A program made the position numbers and the translations under genes. DNA of 64,000 nucleotides from a bacterium (GTDB taxonomy: Bacteria > Cyanobacteriota > Sericytochromatia > S15B-MN24 > UBA4093). The DNA lies in the NCBI GenBank assembly GCA_017744355.1, contig JAGIBK010000001.1, positions 372,001-436,000 on the forward strand. The letters are read 5' to 3'. Shown piece after piece: positions 53,335 through 61,506 of this stretch; within the stretch, counting starts at the first letter, position 1, and every line of letters starts with the position of its first letter. Under the pieces are notes generated by a model. The model did not search any database. It saw nothing but the letters and a program-made list of their open reading frames with translations, and was not told the origin of the DNA.

Positions 53335-53964
53335 TTAGAGGGCGAAGGCTGCGAGGGTGCTTTGCTGCTGGGTGGGATGAAAGCCGAGGACGAACTTCGC
53401 GAAGGTGGGGTACCGCTCGGGCTTGAAGCCGAAGGTCTTCATCTCGTCGAGCGCTTGCTGGCCCGTATAGCCGTCGTGAGCAATACGGTAGGCCGCGACC
53501 ATCATGCCGGTGCGATCGCGCCCGTGCCGGCAATGGATGTAGACCGGCTGCTCCTCGCTGGCCGTTGCCAGCTGGAGCCACTGCTGGACCATGGCCTGAG
53601 GCACGTCGACCTTGAAGGGGATGGCGATGTTGACGAACTTGATCCCGAGCTTGGCGGCGACTTCCTTCTCGTGGGCCACCAGGGCGCGCTCCTGAGCGTC
53701 GCCCCCGCCCCCCATCAGGTTGACGTCGGTCTTGATGCCGAGGCGCTTGAGGCCCGCCATGTCCTCGTCGGTCGGAATCCCGCCCCGGTACAACCCCGCG
53801 TTGACGCGGGTGAAGTTCTCCATGGGCAGCGATGGGGTCGTGTCCTTCTGCTTGGCCGCGATCCCCATGGTGTCGGGTGATGCCGGGCGTGGACCGACGT
53901 AGCTCCCGCAGCCCGTCAGGACGAGCGCGAACAGGAGCAAAGAGCGATTGAGCGTCAGGCGCAT
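53335..53964 (-). CDS. Dual-specificity/tyrosine-phosphatase-like lipoprotein
   Basis: A 209-residue protein with a lipobox LTGC (Cys19) and a phosphatase P-loop HCRHGRDRTG (144-153, nucleophile Cys145, Arg151). The preceding NFTRVNAGLYRGGIP resembles the start of atypical dual-specificity phosphatases related to those that act on phosphotyrosine, inositol phosphates or phospholipids. The intact CxxGxxRT motif predicts activity. Its location outside the cytoplasm is unusual for a signalling phosphatase and suggests a secreted or nutrient-phosphate substrate. The start at 53964 follows GGAGGCCTCCCG. Confidence 0.85.
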   Translation of the reverse strand: MRLTLNRSLLLFALVLTGCGSYVGPRPASPDTMGIAAKQKDTTPSLPMENFTRVNAGLYRGGIPTDEDMAGLKRLGIKTDVNLMGGGGDAQERALVAHEKEVAAKLGIKFVNIAIPFKVDVPQAMVQQWLQLATASEEQPVYIHCRHGRDRTGMMVAAYRIAHDGYTGQQALDEMKTFGFKPERYPTFAKFVLGFHPTQQQSTLAAFAL

Positions 53965-54034
53965 CGGGAGGCCTCCAAGCAAAGGGTGCTCTGAGATCAT
54001 CGGAGAGATGGGAGCGATCCTTCTTAAGGAGCGG

Positions 54035-55246
54035 CTAAATTTTAGGAGAGATTGGGGATTCGTTGGGGCCTGTGGGGGAGCTGGCAACGTAGCGAGCGCG
54101 CCCGGCGCCGAGTCCCGTGAGGAGGGCGGCGAGGCCGATCAGGACGAAGAGGCCGCCGGCTGCCTGCCAGCTGCCGGTGGCGGCGTGGAGGTAGCCGGTG
54201 GCGAACGGCCCGAGCGAGGCCAACGCGTAGCCGACGGCCTGCGACATGCTCGAAAGCTCGGAGGCGGTTTGAGGATCAGGCGTGCGAAGGACGATCAGGG
54301 CCAGGGCGATGCTGAAGCTGCCGCCTTGTCCGAGGCCCAACAGGACGCTCCAGAGCCAGACGGTGCCGAGCGGGGCGTAGAGGATGCCCATCAGGCCGCT
54401 GATGGTCAAGGAGAGGAGCAAGGCGATCGCCAAGCGCTGGTCGCGGCCGCGGGTGGCCAGGTAGGGCGAGAGCAGGGCGGTGACGACCTGGGTCATGACG
54501 GAGGTCGAGAGGACCAGCCCCGCTTGAAGGGGTGGGAGGCCGCGTGCGATGAGGATCGAGGGTAGCCACCCGAACACGATGTAGGCCAGCGAGGATTGGA
54601 AGCCCATGAAGGTGGTGACTTGCCAAGCGAGTGGATCGCGCCAGAGTCCCGGCCCTCGCGCGGCATGGTGCCGCGCGATCGGGGGAACGCGCAACTGCGG
54701 CAGCCAGAGCGCCGCCGCCAGCACCGCCGGAAGGGCCCAGAAGCCCAGGGCAGGGTGCCAGTCGCCGCCGAAGTGCTGTTCGAGTGGGACGGCCAGGCCC
54801 GCGGCGAGCGAGGCGCCGAGGCAGAGGGCCATGGTGTAGACGCCGGTCATGGCGCCGGCCGCGGTCGGGAAGTCTCGCTTCACGATGCCGGGCAACAGGA
54901 CGCCGATGATTCCGATGCTCGCCCCTGCCAGCAGGGTGCCCGCGAAGAGGCCGGGGATGCCGAAGTGGGTTCGCAGTCCGACCCCCGCTGCGAGCAGGAG
55001 CAAGAAGACGAAGATCACGCGCTCGCCTCCGAAGCGGCGCCCGAGCATCGGGGCGATCGGGGCGAAGAGGCCCAGGCACAAGACCGGGGCCGTCGTGAGC
55101 AGCGAGATGAGTCCGGGCGAAAGGCCCACACCGGCCCGGATGTCGCCCAGGACCGGGGCGACGCTCGAGAGGGCGGGCCGAAGGTTGATGCCGACCAGGA
55201 TCAGGCCGGCGAGCAGCAGGGCAGGGTTTGCGGGCCGATGGTTCAC
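54035..55246 (-). CDS. MFS transporter, CynX/NimT type
   Basis: A 403-residue permease with about 12 membrane segments. The opening LVGINLRPALSSVAPVLGDI is the hallmark of the cyanate permease (CynX)/2-nitroimidazole transporter subgroup of the major facilitator superfamily. A GIVKRDFPTAAGAMTGVYTM stretch lies in the first half. The substrate is unknown; family members move small anions or drugs. No cyanase gene is near. The start is a GTG at 55246 with only a weak GGATCC ahead, so the exact start is uncertain. Confidence 0.85.
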   Translation of the reverse strand: MNHRPANPALLLAGLILVGINLRPALSSVAPVLGDIRAGVGLSPGLISLLTTAPVLCLGLFAPIAPMLGRRFGGERVIFVFLLLLAAGVGLRTHFGIPGLFAGTLLAGASIGIIGVLLPGIVKRDFPTAAGAMTGVYTMALCLGASLAAGLAVPLEQHFGGDWHPALGFWALPAVLAAALWLPQLRVPPIARHHAARGPGLWRDPLAWQVTTFMGFQSSLAYIVFGWLPSILIARGLPPLQAGLVLSTSVMTQVVTALLSPYLATRGRDQRLAIALLLSLTISGLMGILYAPLGTVWLWSVLLGLGQGGSFSIALALIVLRTPDPQTASELSSMSQAVGYALASLGPFATGYLHAATGSWQAAGGLFVLIGLAALLTGLGAGRARYVASSPTGPNESPISPKI

Positions 55247-55366
55247 GCAGGATCCGTTTCTAGTGGGGCTTCCACCGCATGATGATACCTTGGCAAGCCC
55301 CTCTTGATGAGTCGCCCTCGTGCAAAAGGACAGGTTGTTCGGCTGCGAAAAATGTCATGATGTGGG

Positions 55367-55372
55367 TATAAT
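55367..55372 (+). promoter_or_regulatory. -10 element TATAAT
   Basis: A perfect TATAAT in the AT-rich divergent gap, 74 bases before the ATG at 55447. The -35 (TGCGAA) is weak. Confidence 0.5.
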
Positions 55373-55446
55373 ATGGTCATAGTAATTCAGATCGGTTGCT
55401 CGATCCGCTCGTCACCAAGCGCTCGTTCTAGCAGGAGGCCATTCCG

Positions 55447-56265
55447 ATGCGTTTCAAGCCCATCCATGCCATGCTGCCTTTGATGGCCCTCTCCTTGACG
55501 GGCTGCTTCGGGGCCTCCCCTGCACCCATCGCGGTGATGCCGACGGAGCCGATGTATGGCGGGATGCCCGTCTCGATTGCCGTGCCTGCGCCCGAGTTGA
55601 CGAACGGCCCGAGCCTCTACGACGCGCACCATCAGGTGCAGCGCTACGTCACCCTTCACTACGGCGAGGCCCGCATGGTGAAGGCCTGGTCCGACCAGGT
55701 CGGATCCGTCGGGCGGATCGGCCGCGAGGGGACCTGGTACTTCACTTACGCCGTGCCCTACCAGCCCGCCGCTACCGACAGCGCCAATCCCGATGAGGCG
55801 AGCCCTTCTTTCACCGCCCAGGGGGTCGATGTGCCCTCGCGCTTCGAGACGCAGTACCTGACCTTCGCCCTGACCGGCACCAACCAGTTGCTCGCGCCCG
55901 AGAGCCTCAGCACGACGAGCGAGGCGACCTTCGACTTCGGGCGGGCGATCGCTCTCTCGAAGGCCCTGGAACTCTGCGCCCAGGATGGTATGAGCGCAGG
56001 CCCCAACGGCCTCAAGGTCGCGCTGCGCGCCACGAGCGGCGGCGGGGCGGTCTACGAGATCGACAACAGCCTCTCCTACCAAAACGCGTACGCCTCGCCG
56101 CAGCCGCCCGTGTACCGCGGGAAGATGCCGTATCCGATGCCCAGTGCCACCCCCTATCCCAATTATGCTTACGATCAGCCTTACTACGGCGGGGGATACG
56201 GGCCAGGGCGTCTTGGCACTTTCGTCGTCGATGCCTACACCGGAAAGGTGCTCAGCCGCCCCTAG
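55447..56265 (+). CDS. Lipoprotein paralogue of 30199-31059
   Basis: A 272-residue lipoprotein (lipobox LTGC, Cys20). It shares with the protein at 30199 the ordered motifs LYDAHHQVQRYVTLHYGEA, TWYFTYAVPYQ, TFDFGRAIALSKALELC, GGGAVYEIDNSL and the terminal VVDAYTGKVLSRP. It also ends in a Pro/Tyr-rich stretch before the last beta strand. The two copies lie 24 kb apart and are about half identical in the motif regions by eye. GGAGG precedes the start. Function unknown; the family appears confined to exported proteins. Confidence 0.85.
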   Translation: MRFKPIHAMLPLMALSLTGCFGASPAPIAVMPTEPMYGGMPVSIAVPAPELTNGPSLYDAHHQVQRYVTLHYGEARMVKAWSDQVGSVGRIGREGTWYFTYAVPYQPAATDSANPDEASPSFTAQGVDVPSRFETQYLTFALTGTNQLLAPESLSTTSEATFDFGRAIALSKALELCAQDGMSAGPNGLKVALRATSGGGAVYEIDNSLSYQNAYASPQPPVYRGKMPYPMPSATPYPNYAYDQPYYGGGYGPGRLGTFVVDAYTGKVLSRP

Positions 56266-56294
56266 GGAACGCTCCCAAGCGCTGAGATCCGGCG

Positions 56295-56300
56295 TATGAT
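56295..56300 (+). promoter_or_regulatory. -10-like TATGAT 6 nt before start codon
   Basis: TATGAT, then GGGCGC, then the ATG at 56307; no ribosome site. No clear -35. A leaderless candidate. Confidence 0.4.
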
Positions 56301-56306
56301 GGGCGC

Positions 56307-57239
56307 ATGCGAATCATCTCCTTGATTGCCAGCGCCACCGAAATCGTCGTGGCCCTGGGGCTGGGTGACCAGCTGGTTGGGCGATCGCACGAGTGCGACT
56401 ATCCACCCGAAGTGACACGCTTGCCTGCGTGCACCGCTCCGGCCTTCGACGTCTCGGGCACGAGCGGCGAGATCGACGCGCAGGTCAAGGCCTTGTACGC
56501 CGCTGCGGCTGCCGACCCTTCGCAGGCGCTCTCCATCTACCGCGTCTTCGGCGACGTCTTGCAGCGCCTTGCGCCCGACGTGATCCTCACCCAGAGCCAG
56601 TGCGACGTCTGCGCCGTGAGCTTGGTGGATGTGGAGCGATCGCTCGAAGGCTGGATCGGGACACGCCCGAAGCTAGTCTCGCTCTCCCCCGCCTCCCTTG
56701 CCGACGTTTGGGAAGACGTGCAACGGGTGGCGGATGCGCTTGGCGTTCCCGAGCGAGGCGTGGCGCTTGCGCGCGAGCTGAAGGGGAGAGTGGAGGCGAT
56801 TGACGAGCGCGCGCGATCGCTTGCTGAGCGTCCTCGCGTCGCGTGCCTGGAGTGGTTCGAGCCGCTCATGGCAGGGGGCAACTGGGTGCCCGAGCTGGTC
56901 ACGCTTGCTGGAGGGGACAACCTCTTCGGAGAGGCCGGAAAGCATTCGCCCTGGATGACGTGGGAGGCTCTCGCAGCTGCCGATCCGGAGGTGATCGTCT
57001 TGCTGCCGTGCGGCTTCGACCTCTCGCGCACCCGGGCAGAAGCGGCGCATCTCGCCTCTCACCCGGCTTGGACAAGCCTCAAAGCGGTTCGTTCGGGAGA
57101 AGTTTTTCTGACGGACGGCAATGCCTTCTTCAATCGGCCTGGGCCGCGTCTGGTGGAGTCGTTGGAGATCCTGGCCGAGATCTTCCATCCCGCGGCTTTC
57201 GATTTCGAGCACCGGGGACGTGCCTGGGAGCGTTTGTAG
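56307..57239 (+). CDS. BtuF-like cobalamin-binding protein without signal peptide
   Basis: A 310-residue protein of the periplasmic-binding-protein fold (ABC substrate-binding, BtuF/TroA group). It opens MRIISLIASATEIVVALGLG directly at the first beta strand with no signal peptide. Two lobes joined by a helix are suggested by LQRLAPDVILTQSQCDVCA and the second domain from about 160 (RVACLEWFEPLMAGGNWVPEL). The absence of an export signal is typical of the group often named cobalamin-binding protein, which may act inside the cell or in a processed form. No btuCD transporter genes are adjacent. A B12 role fits the two B12 enzymes in this window, but metal-chelate binding is an alternative. Confidence 0.8.
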   Translation: MRIISLIASATEIVVALGLGDQLVGRSHECDYPPEVTRLPACTAPAFDVSGTSGEIDAQVKALYAAAAADPSQALSIYRVFGDVLQRLAPDVILTQSQCDVCAVSLVDVERSLEGWIGTRPKLVSLSPASLADVWEDVQRVADALGVPERGVALARELKGRVEAIDERARSLAERPRVACLEWFEPLMAGGNWVPELVTLAGGDNLFGEAGKHSPWMTWEALAAADPEVIVLLPCGFDLSRTRAEAAHLASHPAWTSLKAVRSGEVFLTDGNAFFNRPGPRLVESLEILAEIFHPAAFDFEHRGRAWERL

Positions 57240-57340
57240 CGCGTCCCTCGAAAGGGCTGCTGCATCCAACGATGCGCTTCGTTGACGCTCGTCTGGGGAG
57301 CGCGCATGATGGGACCCTCTTCGCAACCTGAGGGGGCAGC

Positions 57341-58102
57341 ATGAGCTTCAAGGACCATTTCTCTGGGCACGCGGCCGTCTATGCGGCGTACCGCCCGCAT
57401 TATCCCGATGAGCTGTTTGCCTGGTTGGCGGAAAAGGCGCCGGGCCATGAATTGGTATGGGATTGTGCCACGGGCAACGGGCAGGCTGCCGTGGGGCTGG
57501 CATCGTATTTCGAGCGGGTCCACGCCACAGATGCCAGCGCGGATCAGATCGCGCACGCCGAGCGGCTTCCCAATATCTCGTACGCCTGCGAACCGGCTGA
57601 GGCGAGCAGCTTGCTCGATGCCAGCGTAGACCTCCTGACAGTGGCACAGGCCTTGCATTGGTTCGACGTTGAGCGCTTCTTCCGCGAAGCACAGCGCGTA
57701 CTCAAGCCTGAGGGTATCATCGCGGCTTGGTGCTACGAGCAGTTCGAGATGGCCCCTGAGCTCAACGAGATCCTCGACCATTTCTATCATCAGGCAGTCG
57801 GCCCTTACTGGCCGCCCGAGCGACAAATACTGGAAGCCGGTTACCGCACCCTGCCCTGGCCTTTCGAGGAGCTGGAGCCACCGACCCTTAGCCTGGAAGT
57901 CGAATGGCCACTGGCAGGCTTGCTGGGCTATTTGCGCAGCTGGTCTGCGACGCGTCGCTTCCAGGTGGCGCAGGGCTTCGACCCGGTCAGCCTGATCGAG
58001 TCCGAGCTGGCAGCACGCTGGGGGGATCCGGAGGAATTGAGGCAGGTCAAATGGCCGCTCTCGATGCGCGTTGGACGTCAGCCTGCGTTCTCGCCCCGAT
58101 AA
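57341..58102 (+). CDS. SAM-dependent methyltransferase (Methyltransf_11 type)
   Basis: A 253-residue class I methyltransferase. The SAM-binding glycine motif is VWDCATGNGQAAVGLA (about 39-54), followed by the acidic motif II (VHATDAS) and the motif IV region VDLLTVAQALHWFD. The phrase ALHWFD is common in the UbiE/SmtA-like group that methylates small molecules. The substrate is unknown. A ribosome site AGGGGG precedes the start. The hairpin at 58141 follows 38 bases after the stop. Confidence 0.85.
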   Translation: MSFKDHFSGHAAVYAAYRPHYPDELFAWLAEKAPGHELVWDCATGNGQAAVGLASYFERVHATDASADQIAHAERLPNISYACEPAEASSLLDASVDLLTVAQALHWFDVERFFREAQRVLKPEGIIAAWCYEQFEMAPELNEILDHFYHQAVGPYWPPERQILEAGYRTLPWPFEELEPPTLSLEVEWPLAGLLGYLRSWSATRRFQVAQGFDPVSLIESELAARWGDPEELRQVKWPLSMRVGRQPAFSPR

Positions 58103-58140
58103 CCCATTGGCATTCGCCCAGGCGACATTGCTCCAAAATG

Positions 58141-58197
58141 ACGGGATCTAGCAACCAGACCTTGCTACTTTGGCAAGGTCTGGTTGCTAGATCCCGT
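58141..58197. repeat. Perfect 25-bp inverted repeat (57-nt hairpin)
   Basis: Arms 58141-58165 and 58173-58197 are perfectly complementary over 25 bp with a 7-nt loop TACTTTG. The composition is less G+C-rich than most terminators here. No T-tract follows on the + strand; on the minus strand CATTTTG follows. It may terminate the methyltransferase gene, or be a mobile-element-type or RNA hairpin. Confidence 0.85.
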
Positions 58198-58252
58198 GCA
58201 ACGGGCTTAACATGAATCAATCACTATCGCTTCTGTTTAATGGAGAGTGCTC

Positions 58253-59098
58253 ATGAAGTGCGATCGGAAATTGTTTGTCTTTCTAGTATTTGCTGCCACT
58301 CTTTCTGCCGCTGCTGGTCCTGCTGTTGCCGGTGAAATCGAGCAGGCTCAGGACTACTTCAGGCACGGTCTGAACGATAAGGCCAAGGCCACCTTGATCG
58401 AAACGATTCACGGCAAGGCGGCGCCCGCAATCGTTGCCGAAGCTTACCGCCTTCTTGGCGAGATCGCATATTCCGAAGGGCGGTACTCGACGGCTCTGGC
58501 TGACTGGCGCAAGCTCGCGACGGCCTATCCAAACACGAAAGCGGCTAAGGAAGTTAAGGATAAAATTAAAAAACTTGCCGAGATTGCTCGCGATCTGGGC
58601 AAAGACGAGCTTTCCAACGCGATTGCAAAGTCTTACCTGAAAAACGGTGATTTTTTCTCAGAATCTGATGAAACCGTTATGATCGACACATCTTGGCTTC
58701 CTAGCGAAGATCTCGCTTCGTCTTGGTACGATAGAGCTGCAAAAGAGTTCCCAGGAACGGATGCGGCAGAGCTCGCAAGAATTAAAAAAGTTAAGCTATT
58801 TGTTGGGGTAATTAATGATGAATTGAAGGAAAAAAGAAAAAATATTTATTTTTATACGAAAAGCATGTCGGATGAAAGTTTTACGAACATGACGGAGAGC
58901 TTTGAGGAGCTTCGTAAAGATTTTCCGAATAGTTCGTACCTTCAGTCTGCAAGGTACCTGATCGCTCAGACCTATTGGAAAAACAAAAACTGGAACGAGA
59001 CAAGGGAGTGGTTAAACTCCATCATTGAGGCGGGCAAGGGTGACGACTCTTTCTACGTTCAACTCGCAAAAGCTCGCCTGAATAAGGTCGAATGGTAA
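58253..59098 (+). CDS. Exported TPR-like protein, AT-rich gene
   Basis: A 281-residue protein with a signal peptide (LFVFLVFAATLSAAAGPAVA) and a mature part with helix pairs resembling tetratricopeptide repeats of the tol-pal-associated YbgF/BamD type (IEQAQDYFRHGLNDKAKAT, AEAYRLLGEIAYSEGRYST, TAYPNTKAAKEVKD; later FPNSSYLQSARYLIAQTYW). The ATG at 58253 follows GGAGAG; a GTG 6 bases earlier is less likely. From about 58550 to 59050 the codons turn AT-rich (AAA, ATT, GAT, TTT), unlike the rest of the window, which suggests transferred or relaxed DNA. It ends in a strong terminator. Confidence 0.8.
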   Translation: MKCDRKLFVFLVFAATLSAAAGPAVAGEIEQAQDYFRHGLNDKAKATLIETIHGKAAPAIVAEAYRLLGEIAYSEGRYSTALADWRKLATAYPNTKAAKEVKDKIKKLAEIARDLGKDELSNAIAKSYLKNGDFFSESDETVMIDTSWLPSEDLASSWYDRAAKEFPGTDAAELARIKKVKLFVGVINDELKEKRKNIYFYTKSMSDESFTNMTESFEELRKDFPNSSYLQSARYLIAQTYWKNKNWNETREWLNSIIEAGKGDDSFYVQLAKARLNKVEW

Positions 59099-59105
59099 AC
59101 ATTGA

Positions 59106-59132
59106 CTCCCCGCCGAGGCGGGGAGCTTTTTT
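59106..59132 (+). terminator. Intrinsic terminator
   Basis: CTCCCCGC (59106-59113) pairs with GCGGGGAG (59118-59125), loop CGAG, followed by C and six T. A textbook intrinsic terminator for the gene ending at 59098. Confidence 0.92.
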
Positions 59133-59297
59133 CTGAGCTTCAAGATGGCAGCTTCCACACCGTTGAGAATGGGAGACTTCAGGTAAACCGGTAATCGTTG
59201 GATTCAGCCCTGTGAGTTCGCCAGGAGGGTGAACTCACAAACCTTTGCTTGGATGGGTACAAAGAAAAAGTCGCTAATCTAACGTGAGGAGATTTCT

Positions 59298-60284
59298 TTG
59301 TCCCGATTCATGAAGAACGCCAAAGTCCTCTTGCTGCCTGCATGCGCGCTGCTCATCGCGAGCTGCACCGGTCCGGTTTCGTCGCCTGCGGTTGGCGGTA
59401 AGGGCTCGGACACCACGACGACCAACCCGGGCGGTGACAACGAAAAGGGCCCCGACATCACGATTCCCCCCGGCATGTCGATTCAGGGCTCGCCCGTCAA
59501 CGTGGATGCGGTCGGGGACGTTCAGCTAGCTGCCGAGAACTTCGCGGCGCTCAACATGGGGCTCGCCTACGATTACGAGCCGGCGCCCTCCAATCCCGAT
59601 CCCAACACCGGGCTTTACTACAAGGTAGCGTTCGACAACAATCCGCTGGATTACTATGGCTACGGCGTTCGCCAGAAAAATGGTGCTTCGGATCCGTATG
59701 TGTACCGCGAATACTTGCACGACAAGAGCACGCTCACGATCAAGAACCAGCAGACCGATCAGCCGTTCAGCGACGTTCAGTTCGAAAATGGCCTGGCCTA
59801 CGTTAGCTTCTCCGAGGCGACTTGCGATATCGCCGTGACCACCTCGGCGCACTACCTGAAGCGTCTCTTCTGGGGGGCGCCTGTGCCGGCGGCGCAGGAC
59901 ACCAAGCAGTATCAGGGGCAGGACGACCAGACGTATAGTGCGTCTGCCCCGGCGAAGAGCGGCGTCTATACCTCGTTGCCGAATCAGGACAGCCTCTACC
60001 CCGTGGTCCTGGGCTATTACCAGCCGATGAAGAAGGTCTCCTTCAAGGTGAAGGTGACCGATCTTAAGAACGAGCCCATCATGTTCCTCAATGCCAGGAA
60101 CTTCAAGATCACGCTCCCGAACTTCAGCACCTCGCTGGTCAAGGTGGCGCAGCCTGATGCCCAGGGCGTCTACAGCGTTTCTTGCATGCTTCCGGCTGAT
60201 GCCTTGGGGCCCAACTACCTCTCGTACGGCCGGCGCCTCACGGTCGCGGTCGGCGATCGCCCCGGCGACATTCCGCTGCCGTAA
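59298..60284 (+). CDS. Lipoprotein of unknown function, TTG start
   Basis: A 328-residue lipoprotein (lipobox LIASC, Cys23 from the TTG). A Ser/Gly/Thr/Asp-rich low-complexity linker (about 27-60) follows, then beta-rich domains with frequent Tyr (NTGLYYKVAFDNNPLDYYGYGV, DPYVYREYLHD) and a C-terminal beta domain. The start is TTG at 59298 because GAGGAG lies 6 bases upstream; the first ATG (59310) would be 18 bases away. Probably a surface-exposed protein. No homologous domain recognised. Ends in a terminator-like hairpin. Confidence 0.75.
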   Translation: MSRFMKNAKVLLLPACALLIASCTGPVSSPAVGGKGSDTTTTNPGGDNEKGPDITIPPGMSIQGSPVNVDAVGDVQLAAENFAALNMGLAYDYEPAPSNPDPNTGLYYKVAFDNNPLDYYGYGVRQKNGASDPYVYREYLHDKSTLTIKNQQTDQPFSDVQFENGLAYVSFSEATCDIAVTTSAHYLKRLFWGAPVPAAQDTKQYQGQDDQTYSASAPAKSGVYTSLPNQDSLYPVVLGYYQPMKKVSFKVKVTDLKNEPIMFLNARNFKITLPNFSTSLVKVAQPDAQGVYSVSCMLPADALGPNYLSYGRRLTVAVGDRPGDIPLP

Positions 60285-60334
60285 ATTGCGGCCCTACGCA
60301 TAAGCGCGGGCTGAGGGCGTCTAGAAATCAGAAC

Positions 60335-60364
60335 AGCGGGCATGGGGACTCTCCCATGCCCGCT
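60335..60364 (+). terminator. 12-bp hairpin terminator
   Basis: AGCGGGCATGGG (60335-60346) pairs with CCCATGCCCGCT (60353-60364), loop of 6, followed by ATTTC. It lies 50 bases after the lipoprotein stop. Confidence 0.7.
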
Positions 60365-60435
60365 ATTTCAATGTTGCCCAGTGAGACAGCCAATCCGGTA
60401 AACCACGCCGGCACTGTCGGCTCATCAGGGGCTGC

Positions 60436-61098
60436 TCAGTCGTGCGAGCAACTGCAGCAGGTTTCCCGACCGGCAGCGCGTTCGAAGCTCTCGCGCCCCT
60501 CACCGACGATCCAGTAGAGGATCCCGAGCGCGGCAAGCGGATCGGCCCACCACCATCCCAGGTACTTGGTGGCCAGTAGCCCGATCAGGAGGGTGGCGGA
60601 CATATAGGCGCAGACCCAGGTGCAGTTTGCTTCGGCCTTGAGGGCCTGGCTGCCGATGGCCGTCCCGATGCGCTTCTTGGCGGTCGCGATGATGGGCATG
60701 ATGATCACCGATGCGATGGCCAGGCCGATGCCAAGCGGCCCTGGCTCGGATTCAGTGCGCGTCCAGAGCGTCACGAGCGAGCCGACGGCAATGACGGCGG
60801 CCAGGGCATAGAAGACGACGCCTGCCCACCAGTTGGCGCGGCGCTCTACTTGCTCGATGCGTGCTTCATCGGCCCCACGCGCCTCGACCAAGAGGCGCCA
60901 GAGTAGGACCGCGCCAAGCGCCAATTCGATGATGCTATCCAGGCCGAAGGCTTCAAGCGAGATGCTGCGGTCCTGGAAGCCTGCCCATAGGGCGAGGAAC
61001 ATCTCGACTGCGTTGTAGGCCATCGTGATGAAGACGAGTCCCATGCCGAGGGCGAGGTTCTTTCGGTGCTGTGCCTGAGTGCTGATCTCGAGATTCAT
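60436..61098 (-). CDS. Cation diffusion facilitator-type efflux protein
   Basis: A 220-residue integral-membrane protein with about six segments and the CDF-type stretch LEAFGLDSIIELALGA, where the Asp residue would bind metal in transmembrane helix 2. It is shorter than full CDF transporters and lacks the cytoplasmic C-terminal domain; it ends in a Cys/His-rich tail CCSCSHD, a likely metal ligand site. It lies 9 bases downstream of an ArsR-family repressor on the same strand, so its expression is probably metal-induced. Zinc, cadmium or cobalt would be likely cargo. Confidence 0.85.
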   Translation of the reverse strand: MNLEISTQAQHRKNLALGMGLVFITMAYNAVEMFLALWAGFQDRSISLEAFGLDSIIELALGAVLLWRLLVEARGADEARIEQVERRANWWAGVVFYALAAVIAVGSLVTLWTRTESEPGPLGIGLAIASVIIMPIIATAKKRIGTAIGSQALKAEANCTWVCAYMSATLLIGLLATKYLGWWWADPLAALGILYWIVGEGRESFERAAGRETCCSCSHD

Positions 61099-61107
61099 CT
61101 CGCCCTC

Positions 61108-61506
61108 CTATCGTGGCGTCGCGCTTGGCGTGAATTCCTGGACGTGACGGGCGCATTCTGCGATGAGGCGGGTGATGTGGTCATCGGCGAGCGAATAATA
61201 GGCAATCTTGCCGGCCTTGCGGTAAGTGACCAGACGCATGCTTCTCAAGAGTCGCAAGTGGTTTGAGATGGTCGTCTGACCGACCCCGAGCATCGACGCT
61301 AGATCGCAAACGCAGAGCTCGCCGTATGAAAGCGCGTGCACGAGGCGCAAGCGCGTGGGGTCTCCGAGCAGCTTGAAGGTCTCGGCCATCGCTTGAGTCG
61401 CGGCTGGTGCGGGCATCTGGGCCGAGACCCTCTGCACCTCTTCGGTATTGATGAAGAGAGTTTGGCAGATCCCTTCAGCGTTTGTATTTGCAGAACGATT
61501 CATCAT
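61108..61506 (-). CDS. ArsR/SmtB-family metal-sensing repressor
   Basis: A 132-residue winged-helix repressor. It has an alpha3 metal site ELCVCDLA (Cys65 and Cys67), a recognition helix VGQTTISNHLRLLRS, and an alpha5 site D108-x-H110-x10-H121-x2-E124 as in SmtB and CzrA. Both site types are present, which resembles ZiaR-like sensors and points to zinc, cadmium or lead. The promoter and an 18-bp palindrome overlap the start codon. It is transcribed into the CDF efflux gene 9 bases downstream. ATG at 61506 or 61503 (both inside the palindrome). Confidence 0.93.
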   Translation of the reverse strand: MMNRSANTNAEGICQTLFINTEEVQRVSAQMPAPAATQAMAETFKLLGDPTRLRLVHALSYGELCVCDLASMLGVGQTTISNHLRLLRSMRLVTYRKAGKIAYYSLADDHITRLIAECARHVQEFTPSATPR

